DNA of 64,000 nucleotides. Source: Corynebacterium marinum DSM 44953 (GTDB taxonomy: Bacteria; Actinomycetota; Actinomycetes; Mycobacteriales; Mycobacteriaceae). Of the stretch, positions 53,135 through 60,311 are shown piece after piece (positions within the stretch are counted from its first letter, which is position 1; every line of letters starts with the position of its first letter). Under the pieces are notes generated by a model, which saw only the letters and a list, made by a program, of their open reading frames with translations, was not told the origin of the DNA and did no database searches. The position numbers were made by a program, and so were the translations under genes. The stretch lies in assembly GCF_000835165.1 (NCBI RefSeq), contig NZ_CP007790.1, positions 124,001-188,000 of the forward strand, in the 5' to 3' direction.

Positions 53135-53597
53135 GGTGTCCCTCCAGCTGGTCGAGGAGATGGGTGAGGATCGGCTCCAGTACGGCCGCGCCGTCCCGGG
53201 CGCCGCCGGTGGAGCCCGGCAGCGTCATGACGAAGGTCGAACCCGCCACACCCGCCACCGCCCGGGACAGCACCGCGGTGGGCACGGCCGCCAGCCCCCG
53301 GTTGTAGAAGGCGTGCACGATGCCGGGCAGCTCCCGGTCCAGGTGCGGGGCGACGACGTCGACGGTGCGGTCGTCGGGGGTGACGCCGGTGCCGCCCGAG
53401 GTCAGCAGCACCGAGGGGTCTTCGGCCAGGGCCCGGCGGAAGGCCTCGTCGATGTCCGCGTCGGCGACCACCCTGGCGTCCGGGGTGTCCACGCCGACAG
53501 AACGCAGGAAGTCGACGAGAATCGGGCCGGAGCGGTCGGCGTACTGTCCGCGGGCGGCCCGGGTGGATGCGACGAGGACGAGGCCGGTTCTGGTCAT
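53124..53597 (-). CDS. mog: MogA/MoaB family molybdopterin adenylyltransferase
   Basis: Adenylates molybdopterin before metal insertion. The 157-residue protein shows LVASTRAARGQYADRSGP, LLTSGGTGVTPDDRTVD and MTLPGSTGGARDG, the three family blocks. The start is ATG 53597: TAAGGT lies 7 nt upstream (leaderless), and the same bases contain AAGG, so a led start is also possible. An alternative ATG is at 53603. It follows moeA by 10 nt and overlaps moaE. Confidence 0.92.
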   Translation of the reverse strand: MTRTGLVLVASTRAARGQYADRSGPILVDFLRSVGVDTPDARVVADADIDEAFRRALAEDPSVLLTSGGTGVTPDDRTVDVVAPHLDRELPGIVHAFYNRGLAAVPTAVLSRAVAGVAGSTFVMTLPGSTGGARDGAAVLEPILTHLLDQLEGHHEH

Positions 53598-53607
53598 ACC
53601 CATCACC

Positions 53608-54774
53608 TTAGAACGGATGGACCCGGACGCGGTCGCCCGCGGGCAATCCGCCCGGGGCGGGGATCCGGATCACGCAGTCGGCCTCGAGAGCCTGGGCCAG
53701 CAGGTGGGAACCGGGGCCGCCGACCGGCCGCACGCCCTCCGCGGTCACCTTCCCCCGCAGGAACTGGTCGCGATCGGGCAGCCCCGGGGCGTCCTGCGCC
53801 AGCGGGAGGGTGAGCGGTGCCGGCGCGGACCCCAGGACCGGGGCCACGAAGAGGAGGAAGCTGACCAGCGTGGACACCGGGTTTCCGGGCAGGCAGATCA
53901 CGGGCACCCCCCGGAAGGAGGCCAGCCCCTGCGGGCCGCCCGGTTGCTGGTCCACGTGTCCGAACCAGCCGGAACCCTCGAGCACGCGGCGCACCACCTC
54001 GAACTTGCCGGCGGAGATGCCGCCGGAGGTGATGACGGCGGTGGGCGAGTGCGCGTCCACGGCGGCGGCGAGGTCGGCGCTCAGTCGCGCCGGGTCGTCG
54101 TCGGTGTGCAGCCGGGCCGCGACCTCGATGCCGGCGCGGGCGCACAACGCCTCGAGCATCGGGCCGTTGGCGTCGGGGATGCCGGCCGCGCCCGTCCCGC
54201 CGATCTCCGCACCGCCGGTGCAGAGGATGACCCGGGCCCGCGCCAGGACCTCCACCTCCGTGATCTCCTGGCCCGCGAGCACCCCGACCGCCACCGGGCC
54301 GAGCACCGCGCCGGCGCGCAACAGGGTCTCCCCGGCGGCGATGTCGGAACCGGCGGGGCGGATGAACTGGCCGGGGGTGGGGGAGACGGTCACCCTGACC
54401 GTGGCGCCGGCCTCGGGGAAGGCAGGCGGATCGCAGGCCTCGACGGGCACGACCGCCGCGGCGCCCGCGGGCACCTTCGCGCCGGTCATGATGGGGACGA
54501 TTTCGCTGAGGATGCCCTCCGGGTAGGCGGCGTCGGGGTCGGCTCCCGCCGCCAGTGTCTCGCCCACCCGGAACTCGCCGGGTGAGGCGGCGATCTGCTC
54601 GGGGGAGAGTGCGAAGCCGTCCATCTGCGAGTTGTCGAAACGCGGCGAGGGGTGCCCGGCGAGGAGTTCGCCGGCGAGGACGCGCCCGGGGGCGTCCGCG
54701 AGCGCGACGGTGACCGCCCGTCGGGCGGGAACAGCCTCGAGGACTGCGGCCAGGTGATCTTCGGGTGAACGCAT
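53608..54774 (-). CDS. moeA: Molybdopterin molybdenumtransferase MoeA
   Basis: Inserts molybdenum into adenylated molybdopterin. The 388-residue protein contains FDNSQMDGFAL (MDGYA-like active-site motif), PIMTGAKVPAGAAAVVP, RPAGSDIAAGETLLRAG, ITSGGISAGKFEVV and LPGNPVSTLVSFLLFV, plus the C-terminal domain. ATG 54774 is chosen because TAGCAT lies 7 nt upstream. An upstream ATG at 54783 lies next to the -10. It is the first gene of the leftward cofactor operon, divergent from moaD. Confidence 0.95.
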   Translation of the reverse strand: MRSPEDHLAAVLEAVPARRAVTVALADAPGRVLAGELLAGHPSPRFDNSQMDGFALSPEQIAASPGEFRVGETLAAGADPDAAYPEGILSEIVPIMTGAKVPAGAAAVVPVEACDPPAFPEAGATVRVTVSPTPGQFIRPAGSDIAAGETLLRAGAVLGPVAVGVLAGQEITEVEVLARARVILCTGGAEIGGTGAAGIPDANGPMLEALCARAGIEVAARLHTDDDPARLSADLAAAVDAHSPTAVITSGGISAGKFEVVRRVLEGSGWFGHVDQQPGGPQGLASFRGVPVICLPGNPVSTLVSFLLFVAPVLGSAPAPLTLPLAQDAPGLPDRDQFLRGKVTAEGVRPVGGPGSHLLAQALEADCVIRIPAPGGLPAGDRVRVHPF

Positions 54775-54813
54775 GCCGTCCATGCTATCCCCGGTGATGG
54801 CATGCTGGACAGC

Positions 54814-55065
54814 GTGGAAATTCATTACTTTGCCGCTGCCCGCGCCGCTGCGGGGGTCGAGAGGGAGAGCGTCACCGCGGCGACGCTCGGGGAGCTTCTC
54901 GACGACCGCGCGGCCCATCACCGCGGAACCACCGACGCCGGAATGTCCCTGGGGGAGATTTTCGACCGCTGCACGTTCCTCGTCGACGGCCGCAACAGCG
55001 GCCGCGACACGCCCCTGGCGGGGGCGGCCCGGGTCGACGTGCTGCCGCCCTTCGCCGGCGGCTAA
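54814..55065 (+). CDS. moaD: Molybdopterin synthase sulfur carrier MoaD
   Basis: Ubiquitin-fold sulfur carrier of about 83 residues, partner of MoaE and substrate of MoeB. It begins VEIHYFAAARAAAGV and ends VDVLPPFAGG, the C-terminal Gly-Gly that becomes the thiocarboxylate. GTG 54814 gives the standard N-terminus, with CATGCT 7 nt upstream as a weak -10. ATG 54802 would add four residues. It is transcribed away from moeA, so the carrier is separated from the other cofactor genes. Confidence 0.92.
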   Translation: MEIHYFAAARAAAGVERESVTAATLGELLDDRAAHHRGTTDAGMSLGEIFDRCTFLVDGRNSGRDTPLAGAARVDVLPPFAGG

Positions 55066-55439
55066 CGCTTGAGGCCGACGGAGCCCAGGACGAGCCCCAT
55101 CACCCACGTCGCGATCCCCATGACGACCGCGCCCATCAGCGCCGGCACAAATCCGTCGACCCTCAGGCCCAGGCCCAGCGCGCCCGAGAGCCAGCCGGCC
55201 AGCAGTAAGAGGGCCGCGTTGATGACCAGCGCGAACAGTCCCAGCGTGAGAATGGTGAAGGGCGCGCCGAGCAGCCGCAGGACGGGGCCGACGACGGCGT
55301 TGACGACGATGAACACCAGCGCCACCCACATGAAGGCCCACGGGTCATCCGGCGGGGTGACGGACACACCCGGGACGAACTGCGTGACCACGTAGAGGGC
55401 GATGGCCGTGACGATGATGTTCAGGAGAAAGCGGAGCAT
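55062..55439 (-). CDS. Phage-holin-like 4-TM membrane protein (superfamily IV)
   Basis: Small membrane protein of 125 residues with four hydrophobic helices: FLLNIIVTAIALYVVTQFVP, WVALVFIVVNAVVGPVLRLL, TLGLFALVINAALLLLAGWL, AVVMGIATWVMGLVLG. The PG-V-x-V after helix 1 and the overall pattern match the YvlD-like 'mycobacterial 4-TMS holin' family, common in bacterial chromosomes and not evidence for a prophage. Its end overlaps the convergent moaD by 4 nt. Function is unknown. Confidence 0.88.
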   Translation of the reverse strand: MLRFLLNIIVTAIALYVVTQFVPGVSVTPPDDPWAFMWVALVFIVVNAVVGPVLRLLGAPFTILTLGLFALVINAALLLLAGWLSGALGLGLRVDGFVPALMGAVVMGIATWVMGLVLGSVGLKR

Positions 55440-55453
55440 GCCTCCATCATGGG

Positions 55454-56476
55454 TCACAGACCCGCCGCGCGCCACGCCTCCAGCAGCCGGTCGGTCTCCT
55501 CTTCCGTGGTCACCGTGATACGCACGCACTCCGGGAAGGCCCGCACCAGGACGCCCTGATCTGCGAGACGGTCGGCGATGTCCTGCGAATCGACGCCCGG
55601 CAGCCACACGAAATTGCCCTCGCTGCGGCGCACACCGAGCGCGTCGGCCACACGGTCGCGCTGCACGACGGTCTCCTCGGTGCGCTCCAGCAGCTCGTCC
55701 GCGGCGTTCAGGCTGGCCAGTGCGCCTGCCTGGGCCACGGAACTCACTCCGAAGGGGACGGCCATCTTGTCCAGCGCCGTGATCAACTCCGGGGACCCGA
55801 AGGCGTAACCGATCCGCACTCCGGCCAGCCCGTAGGCCTTGGAGAAGGTGCGCAGGCCCACGACATTGGGGTAGCGGGTGATCGCCTCGGTGCCCACGAC
55901 TGTGTTCTCGGCCCGGTTGTACTCGAAGTAGGCCTCGTCCAGGCCCACCACCACGTCCGCCGGGACCTTCGCCATGAAGCGGTCGAATTCATCCTGCGTG
56001 ATCACGGCCCCGGAGGGGTTGTTCGGGCTGCACAGGAAGATCAGCCGGGTGCGCTCCGTGACGGCGTCGGCCATGGCGTCGAGGTCGTGGCGGCCGTCGT
56101 CGAGAAGCGGGATCGCCACCGGGGTGGCCCCGACGATCTGCACGAAGATCGGGTACGCCTCGAAGCTGCGCCACGGGAAGATCACCTCGTCGCCCGGGGC
56201 GGCCGTGATCTGCACCAGCTGCTGGCACAGCGCCGAGGAACCGCAGCCGACGGCGATCTGCGCCACGTCCAGCTCGAGGTGCTCCGCCAGCGCCTCCTTC
56301 ACGTCCCCGGCGAACATGTCCGGGTAACGGTTGGCCCCTGCGGCGGCTTCGGACATGGCCCGGACGGCGGCCGGCAGCGGGGTCGCGGCGACCTCGTTGG
56401 AGGAGAGCTTGAGGGCATCCGGCCGGCGGGTGCCGGGGACGTAGGCGGGCATGGCGGCGAGGTCGGGGCGGATCAT
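55454..56476 (-). CDS. pat: Aromatic amino acid / histidinol-phosphate aminotransferase Pat
   Basis: Fold-type I PLP aminotransferase of 340 residues. It shows LKLSSNEVAATPLPAAV, NRYPD, CSPNNPSGAVIT, the DEAYFEYN block, and the PLP lysine in RTFSKAYGLAGVRIGYA, followed by the Arg in ECVRITV that binds the carboxylate. It most resembles corynebacterial Pat, which transaminates aromatic keto acids, with HisC as the close alternative. tyrA, a functional partner, lies 4 kb away. TAGACT is 8 nt before the ATG. Confidence 0.92.
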   Translation of the reverse strand: MIRPDLAAMPAYVPGTRRPDALKLSSNEVAATPLPAAVRAMSEAAAGANRYPDMFAGDVKEALAEHLELDVAQIAVGCGSSALCQQLVQITAAPGDEVIFPWRSFEAYPIFVQIVGATPVAIPLLDDGRHDLDAMADAVTERTRLIFLCSPNNPSGAVITQDEFDRFMAKVPADVVVGLDEAYFEYNRAENTVVGTEAITRYPNVVGLRTFSKAYGLAGVRIGYAFGSPELITALDKMAVPFGVSSVAQAGALASLNAADELLERTEETVVQRDRVADALGVRRSEGNFVWLPGVDSQDIADRLADQGVLVRAFPECVRITVTTEEETDRLLEAWRAAGL

Positions 56477-56491
56477 GACACCGGAGTCTAT

Positions 56492-56518
56492 CGCGGTTTA
56501 AACGCGGTTTGATCGCGG
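56492..56518. promoter_or_regulatory. Three 11-bp-phased CGCGG repeats between pat and tRNA-Ser
   Basis: CGCGG occurs at 56492-56496, 56503-56507 and 56514-56518, the first two continuing as CGCGGTTT. The 11-bp period puts them on one face of the helix. They lie just upstream of the pat -10 (minus strand) and overlap the -35 of the tRNA-Ser promoter, so they could bind a regulator acting on either. Confidence 0.35.
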
Positions 56519-56538
56519 GGCTGTCCGGCAGGTACGAT
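56509..56538 (+). promoter_or_regulatory. Promoter of the tRNA-Ser(GCU)/tRNA-Arg unit
   Basis: TTGATC (56509-56514), 18-bp spacer, TACGAT (56533-56538), about 34 bp before the tRNA. A good match to the housekeeping consensus in both hexamers. Confidence 0.6.
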
Positions 56539-56571
56539 ACCGGGAGTCTCACCACTGCGAAGTGGCGGACT

Positions 56572-56660
56572 GGAGACGTGCCAGAGTGGCCGAATGGGAC
56601 TCACTGCTAATGAGTTGCCTGCTTAACGGCGGGCCGGAGGTTCGAATCCTCTCGTCTCCG
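56572..56660 (+). tRNA. tRNA-Ser (anticodon GCU)
   Basis: Acceptor GGAGACG pairs with CGTCTCC. The anticodon stem ACTCA/TGAGT encloses CTGCTAA, giving anticodon GCT. The long variable arm (TTGCCTGCTTAACGGCGGGC region) and TTCGAAT T-loop mark a serine tRNA. No CCA is encoded. The next tRNA starts 1 nt later. Confidence 0.97.
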
Positions 56661-56661
56661 C

Positions 56662-56737
56662 GCGCCCGTAGCTCAACGGATAGAGCATCTGACTACGGAT
56701 CAGAAGGTTGGGGGTTCGAATCCCTCCGGGCGCACCA
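56662..56737 (+). tRNA. tRNA-Arg (anticodon ACG), copy 1
   Basis: GCGCCCG pairs with CGGGCGC. The anticodon stem TCTGA/TCAGA encloses CTACGGA, anticodon ACG, a TadA substrate (A34 to inosine). The tRNA body is 56662-56734, with CCA encoded at 56735-56737. The body is identical to copy 2 at 60155-60227. Confidence 0.97.
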
Positions 56738-56743
56738 GTAGCT

Positions 56744-56776
56744 ACCCCAGGCGAAGTCTTGTATGCCTGGGGTTTC
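56744..56776 (+). terminator. Terminator after tRNA-Arg copy 1
   Basis: ACCCCAGGC (56744-56752), a 12-nt loop, GCCTGGGGT (56765-56773), then TTTC. The stem and following TTTCTGC-TTGC-CGGAAA sequence recur after tRNA-Arg copy 2. Confidence 0.8.
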
Positions 56777-56923
56777 TGCATTGCCCGGAAAATCCTTCCC
56801 CGGGTGGACCCGGGGCCGAGGTCCATGCGACGGCGGAATGGCCGCCTCCCGGGAAAGGGTCTACCGTTGACCAGCGGATAAGCCTGCCGGACGGCGGGCG
56901 CCGCAACCCCGGGAGGTGTCATC

Positions 56924-58273
56924 GTGACCGACGTCGACGCACTGGAGAGAATTCTGCGTTCCGCCGAGGACATTCCGCCGGAACGGGCGGCCGAAATAGC
57001 GGCGCGGCTCGAAAAGACCCCGATCCAGGAGGTCGTGCGGCTGGTCGAGCGGTCGACGGCGACGAGGGCGGCCGTGGTGCTGCGGCTGCTGTCGCGACGT
57101 CGCTCGATCGCGGTCTTCGACGCCCTGGACGCCGCGCACCAGGCCGATCTCATCGATGCGTTGGGGGACCGGGCCGTCTACGAGTTCTTCGCGGAGCTGG
57201 ACCCGGATGACCGGGTCTCGCTTCTCGACGAACTGCCGGCCGAGATCGCCGGCCGCCTCCTGCGCACCCTCGACGGCTCCGAACGCGAGATCACGGGCGT
57301 GGTCCTCGGTTACCCGAAGGGTTCGATCGGCCGCCGGATGTCGCCGGAGGTGCCGCACCTCTACGAGGACATGAGCGTCGACGAGACGATGGATAAGCTG
57401 CGCCGGGTGGCCGATGACGTGGAGACGATCTACACCCTGCCGATCATCTCCCGGGACCGGACGCTGGTGGGCGTCATCTCCCTGCGTGAGCTGTTCACCG
57501 CGGAAGGGTCCGCCGGTGTGGCGGAGTTGATGGCCGAGCCGGTGTTCGCGAGCGCGCACGATGAGGCGGAGGAGACCGCCCGCTGGTTTCTCCCCCTGGA
57601 CATTCTGGCGATGCCCATCGTGGACGACTCCGGCCGTCTCGTCGGCATCCTCACGTTCGACGACGCGGTGGACATCGTCGAGGACGCGGATTCCGAGGAC
57701 ACCGCCCGGTCCGGTGCCCACGAGCCGCTCCAGCAGCCCTACCTGTCGACGCCGCTGCTCAGGGTCGTGCGCTCGCGCATCGTGTGGCTGCTGGTCCTGG
57801 CGGTGTCGGCCCTTCTGACGGTCCAGGTGCTGGACACCTTCGAGGACACCCTGGCCGCTGCGGTCGTGCTCAGCCTCTTCATCCCGCTGCTCACCGGCAC
57901 CGGCGGCAACACGGGCAACCAGGCGGCCACCACCGTCACCCGCGCCCTCGCGCTCGGCGACGTCCGCCCGCGCGACGTCCTCTCCGTCGCGTGGCGCGAG
58001 GTCCGCGTGGGCATGCTCCTGGGCGCGCTGCTGGGGACGATCGGACTCGGGTTGGCGTCGTTGGTCTACGGTCTCGACATCGGAATCGTCATCGGGTCCA
58101 CGCTTTTCCTGGTGTGCACGATGTCGGCGACGGTGGGTGGAGTCATGCCGATCATCGCGAAGAAGGTGGGCGCGGATCCGGCGGTGTTCTCCAATCCCTT
58201 CATTTCGACTCTCAGCGACGCTACGGGTCTTATTGTGTATTTCCTCATCGCAAAGACAGTTCTCGGTCTGTAA
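56924..58273 (+). CDS. mgtE: Magnesium transporter MgtE
   Basis: Mg2+ channel/transporter of 449 residues. An N-terminal helical superhelix domain (about 1-125) is followed by two CBS domains (about 130-260; LPIISRDRTLVGVISLREL and MPIVDDSGRLVGILTFDDA), which sense Mg2+, and five membrane helices. The pore motif PLLTGTGGNTGNQAATTVTR and GGVMPIIAKKVGADPAVFSNP are diagnostic. The GTG start at 56924 has GGGAGG about 7 nt upstream. No recognisable Mg2+ riboswitch was seen in the leader. Confidence 0.95.
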   Translation: MTDVDALERILRSAEDIPPERAAEIAARLEKTPIQEVVRLVERSTATRAAVVLRLLSRRRSIAVFDALDAAHQADLIDALGDRAVYEFFAELDPDDRVSLLDELPAEIAGRLLRTLDGSEREITGVVLGYPKGSIGRRMSPEVPHLYEDMSVDETMDKLRRVADDVETIYTLPIISRDRTLVGVISLRELFTAEGSAGVAELMAEPVFASAHDEAEETARWFLPLDILAMPIVDDSGRLVGILTFDDAVDIVEDADSEDTARSGAHEPLQQPYLSTPLLRVVRSRIVWLLVLAVSALLTVQVLDTFEDTLAAAVVLSLFIPLLTGTGGNTGNQAATTVTRALALGDVRPRDVLSVAWREVRVGMLLGALLGTIGLGLASLVYGLDIGIVIGSTLFLVCTMSATVGGVMPIIAKKVGADPAVFSNPFISTLSDATGLIVYFLIAKTVLGL

Positions 58274-58295
58274 AATCCGGCGCCTCAGGAATTAA

Positions 58296-58315
58296 TCACC
58301 CCTGGACAGGGGTGA
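58296..58315 (+). terminator. Hairpin downstream of mgtE
   Basis: TCACCCCT (58296-58303), loop GGAC, AGGGGTGA (58308-58315), 23 nt after the mgtE stop. It has no T-run, so it may stabilise the 3' end or need Rho. The remaining 170 bp before dccT contain the dccT promoter region. Confidence 0.5.
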
Positions 58316-58484
58316 CCTTCGGGTTGGTGTTGCGCCCGTCTCCGCAGGTGGCGTGCGGCAGGCGCACCAGTGACCCTCACCGCCCAATTGGCGCATGGTG
58401 GGGTACTGCACTTAGGTATCTCCGGGTAAGTACCACCACCTCCGTTCCCGACCGGGAACTCCGACGGAAGGATCGTGCATCATC

Positions 58485-60077
58485 ATGAGCACTCCTCAGA
58501 CCCACGAGGCCGAGGTTCTCGTCGAGCCGGCGCCCGGCGACCTCGCCGAGGGGCGCGACCCCCGCGAATGGCACCGCCAGGCGTTCGGCATCGTCATCGG
58601 CGTGCTGCTGGCCGCCCTCGTGTATCTCTTCTTCCCCGCTGACGCCGCGGAAACCGTCCTCCAGTCCGCCGGTGCGGACCCCGAGGCGGAGTACTCCCAC
58701 CAGGCCATGCGGATCGTCGCCGCCACCACCGTGCTGATGGGTGCATGGTGGATGACCGAGGCCATCCCGCTGGCGGCCACCGCACTGCTGCCCATCGCGA
58801 TCTTCCCGCTCTCGCAGGTGGCGACCTTCGCGGAGGTCGGGTCCCCCTATGCCAGCGCCACGATCTTCCTGTTCCTGGGCGGATTCCTCCTCGCGTTGGG
58901 CCTCCAGCGCTGGAACGTGCACCGCCGTATGGCGCTCGCCGTCGTCCTGGCCGTGGGCACCAGCCCCAAGCGGCTGATCCTCGGATTCATGATCGCCACC
59001 GGTTTCCTCTCCATGTGGGTCTCCAACACCGCCACCGCCGTGGTCATGCTGCCCATCGGCATGTCCGTCCTGCACCTCACCGCCGGCCTGGTGGGCGGCA
59101 TGCACCACCAGAAGAAGTTCGCCACCGGCCTCATGTTGGCGATCGCCTACTCGGCGTCCATCGGTTCGCTGGGCACCCTGATCGGCACCCCGCCCAACGC
59201 CCTGCTCGCCGGCTACATGGCGGAGGCGCACGACATCACCATCGGCTTCGGCCAGTGGATGATGGTCGGCGTTCCCATCGCCGTGGTGTTCACCCTGATC
59301 GCCTGGCTGGTGCTGATCACCGTGTTCAAGCCTGAGATGGACGAGATCCCGGGCGGCCGCGAGCTGATCCGCGGAGAGATCGCGAAGATGGGCTCCTGGT
59401 CCCGCCCGCAGATCATTGTGACGGTCATCTTCGTGCTCGCCGCCCTGTCGTGGATCTTCGTTCCGCTGATCATCGACTGGACCGGTGCGGAAGTCGGCTA
59501 CAACGACGCGCTCGTCGGCATCATCGCCGGCCTGCTGATGTTCGCCATCCCCGCCGACCCGAAGACCGGCGTCCGCATCCTCGACTGGAAGACCGCCAAC
59601 GAGCTGCCCTGGGACGTTCTCCTGCTCTTCGGCGGCGGCCTGGCGCTGTCCGGCATGTTCACCGCCACCGGCCTGTCGCTGTGGATCGGTGAAGTGGCCA
59701 AGGGTCTGGAGGTCCTCCCGACCTTCCTGCTCATCGCCGCGGTCGCCGCGCTGGTCCTGATCCTCACCGAGTTCACCTCCAACACCGCCACCGCCGCGAC
59801 CTTCCTGCCCATCATGGGCGGCGTCGCGGTCGGCATCGGGCTGACGGCCTCCACCGACATGAACATTCTCCTGCTGACCATCCCGGTCGCGCTCTCCGCC
59901 ACCTGTGCGTTCATGCTGCCGGTGGCCACCCCGCCGAACGCCATCGCCTTCGGTTCGGGGTACGTGAAGATCGGCGACATGATCAAGGGCGGCGTCTGGC
60001 TCAACCTCATTGCTGTCGTGCTGATCACCCTGGCGACCTTCTTCATCGCCGTCCCGGTCTTCGGCCTCGTCCTCTAG
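58485..60077 (+). CDS. dccT: Dicarboxylate transporter of the DASS family (DccT-like)
   Basis: Na+-coupled uptake of succinate, fumarate and malate (known for DccT of C. glutamicum). The 530-residue protein has about 12 helices after a polar N-terminus. Both copies of the DASS signature are present: WVSNTATAVVMLPIG and LTEFTSNTATAATFLPIMGG, and the C-terminal CAFMLPVATPPNAIAFGSGY is typical. GGAAGGATCG precedes ATG 58485. The gene lies between the two tRNA-Arg copies. A GGTACT/AGTACC inverted repeat at 58402-58434 may be an operator. Confidence 0.92.
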   Translation: MSTPQTHEAEVLVEPAPGDLAEGRDPREWHRQAFGIVIGVLLAALVYLFFPADAAETVLQSAGADPEAEYSHQAMRIVAATTVLMGAWWMTEAIPLAATALLPIAIFPLSQVATFAEVGSPYASATIFLFLGGFLLALGLQRWNVHRRMALAVVLAVGTSPKRLILGFMIATGFLSMWVSNTATAVVMLPIGMSVLHLTAGLVGGMHHQKKFATGLMLAIAYSASIGSLGTLIGTPPNALLAGYMAEAHDITIGFGQWMMVGVPIAVVFTLIAWLVLITVFKPEMDEIPGGRELIRGEIAKMGSWSRPQIIVTVIFVLAALSWIFVPLIIDWTGAEVGYNDALVGIIAGLLMFAIPADPKTGVRILDWKTANELPWDVLLLFGGGLALSGMFTATGLSLWIGEVAKGLEVLPTFLLIAAVAALVLILTEFTSNTATAATFLPIMGGVAVGIGLTASTDMNILLLTIPVALSATCAFMLPVATPPNAIAFGSGYVKIGDMIKGGVWLNLIAVVLITLATFFIAVPVFGLVL

Positions 60078-60097
60078 AACTCGCCTGACCTGCGAAT

Positions 60098-60127
60098 TTG
60101 TTTGTTGTCGTCGGCCTGATGTAATGT
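60098..60127 (+). promoter_or_regulatory. Promoter of tRNA-Arg copy 2, overlapped by a palindrome
   Basis: TTGTTT (60098-60103), 18-bp spacer, TAATGT (60122-60127). The -10 is embedded in GATGTAATGTTACATC (60118-60133), a perfect inverted repeat with 7-bp arms and a 2-bp centre, which could be bound by a regulator or be chance. Confidence 0.55.
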
Positions 60128-60154
60128 TACATCTCGTTGCACAGCAGCAAACCT

Positions 60155-60227
60155 GCGCCCGTAGCTCAACGGATAGAGCATCTGACTACGGATCAGAAGG
60201 TTGGGGGTTCGAATCCCTCCGGGCGCA
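60155..60227 (+). tRNA. tRNA-Arg (anticodon ACG), copy 2
   Basis: The 73-nt sequence is identical to 56662-56734. It carries ACG in the anticodon loop. No CCA is encoded here (ACAA follows). It has its own promoter and a terminator with the same stem as copy 1, so the whole unit appears duplicated. Confidence 0.97.
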
Positions 60228-60233
60228 CAAATG

Positions 60234-60266
60234 AAACCCCAGGCAGATTTTCTGCCTGGGGTTTCT
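60234..60266 (+). terminator. Terminator after tRNA-Arg copy 2
   Basis: AAACCCCAGGCAGA (60234-60247), loop TTT, TCTGCCTGGGGTTT (60251-60264): a 14-bp perfect stem. It also lies before the convergent tyrA stop (60312) and could serve both directions. Confidence 0.85.
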
Positions 60267-60311
60267 GCGTTGCGCGGAAATCCGCCGCCGGAGGGCCCCG
60301 GGGCCGGGCAT

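Noticed and set aside
55062..55439. Prophage remnant because of the holin-like protein
   Set aside because: The 4-TMS family is widespread in chromosomes without phage genes, and no endolysin or phage structural gene is nearby.
56777..56923. M-box (Mg2+) riboswitch in the mgtE leader
   Set aside because: The leader is short and GC-rich and I could not find the conserved M-box core segments. A covariance-model search would settle it.
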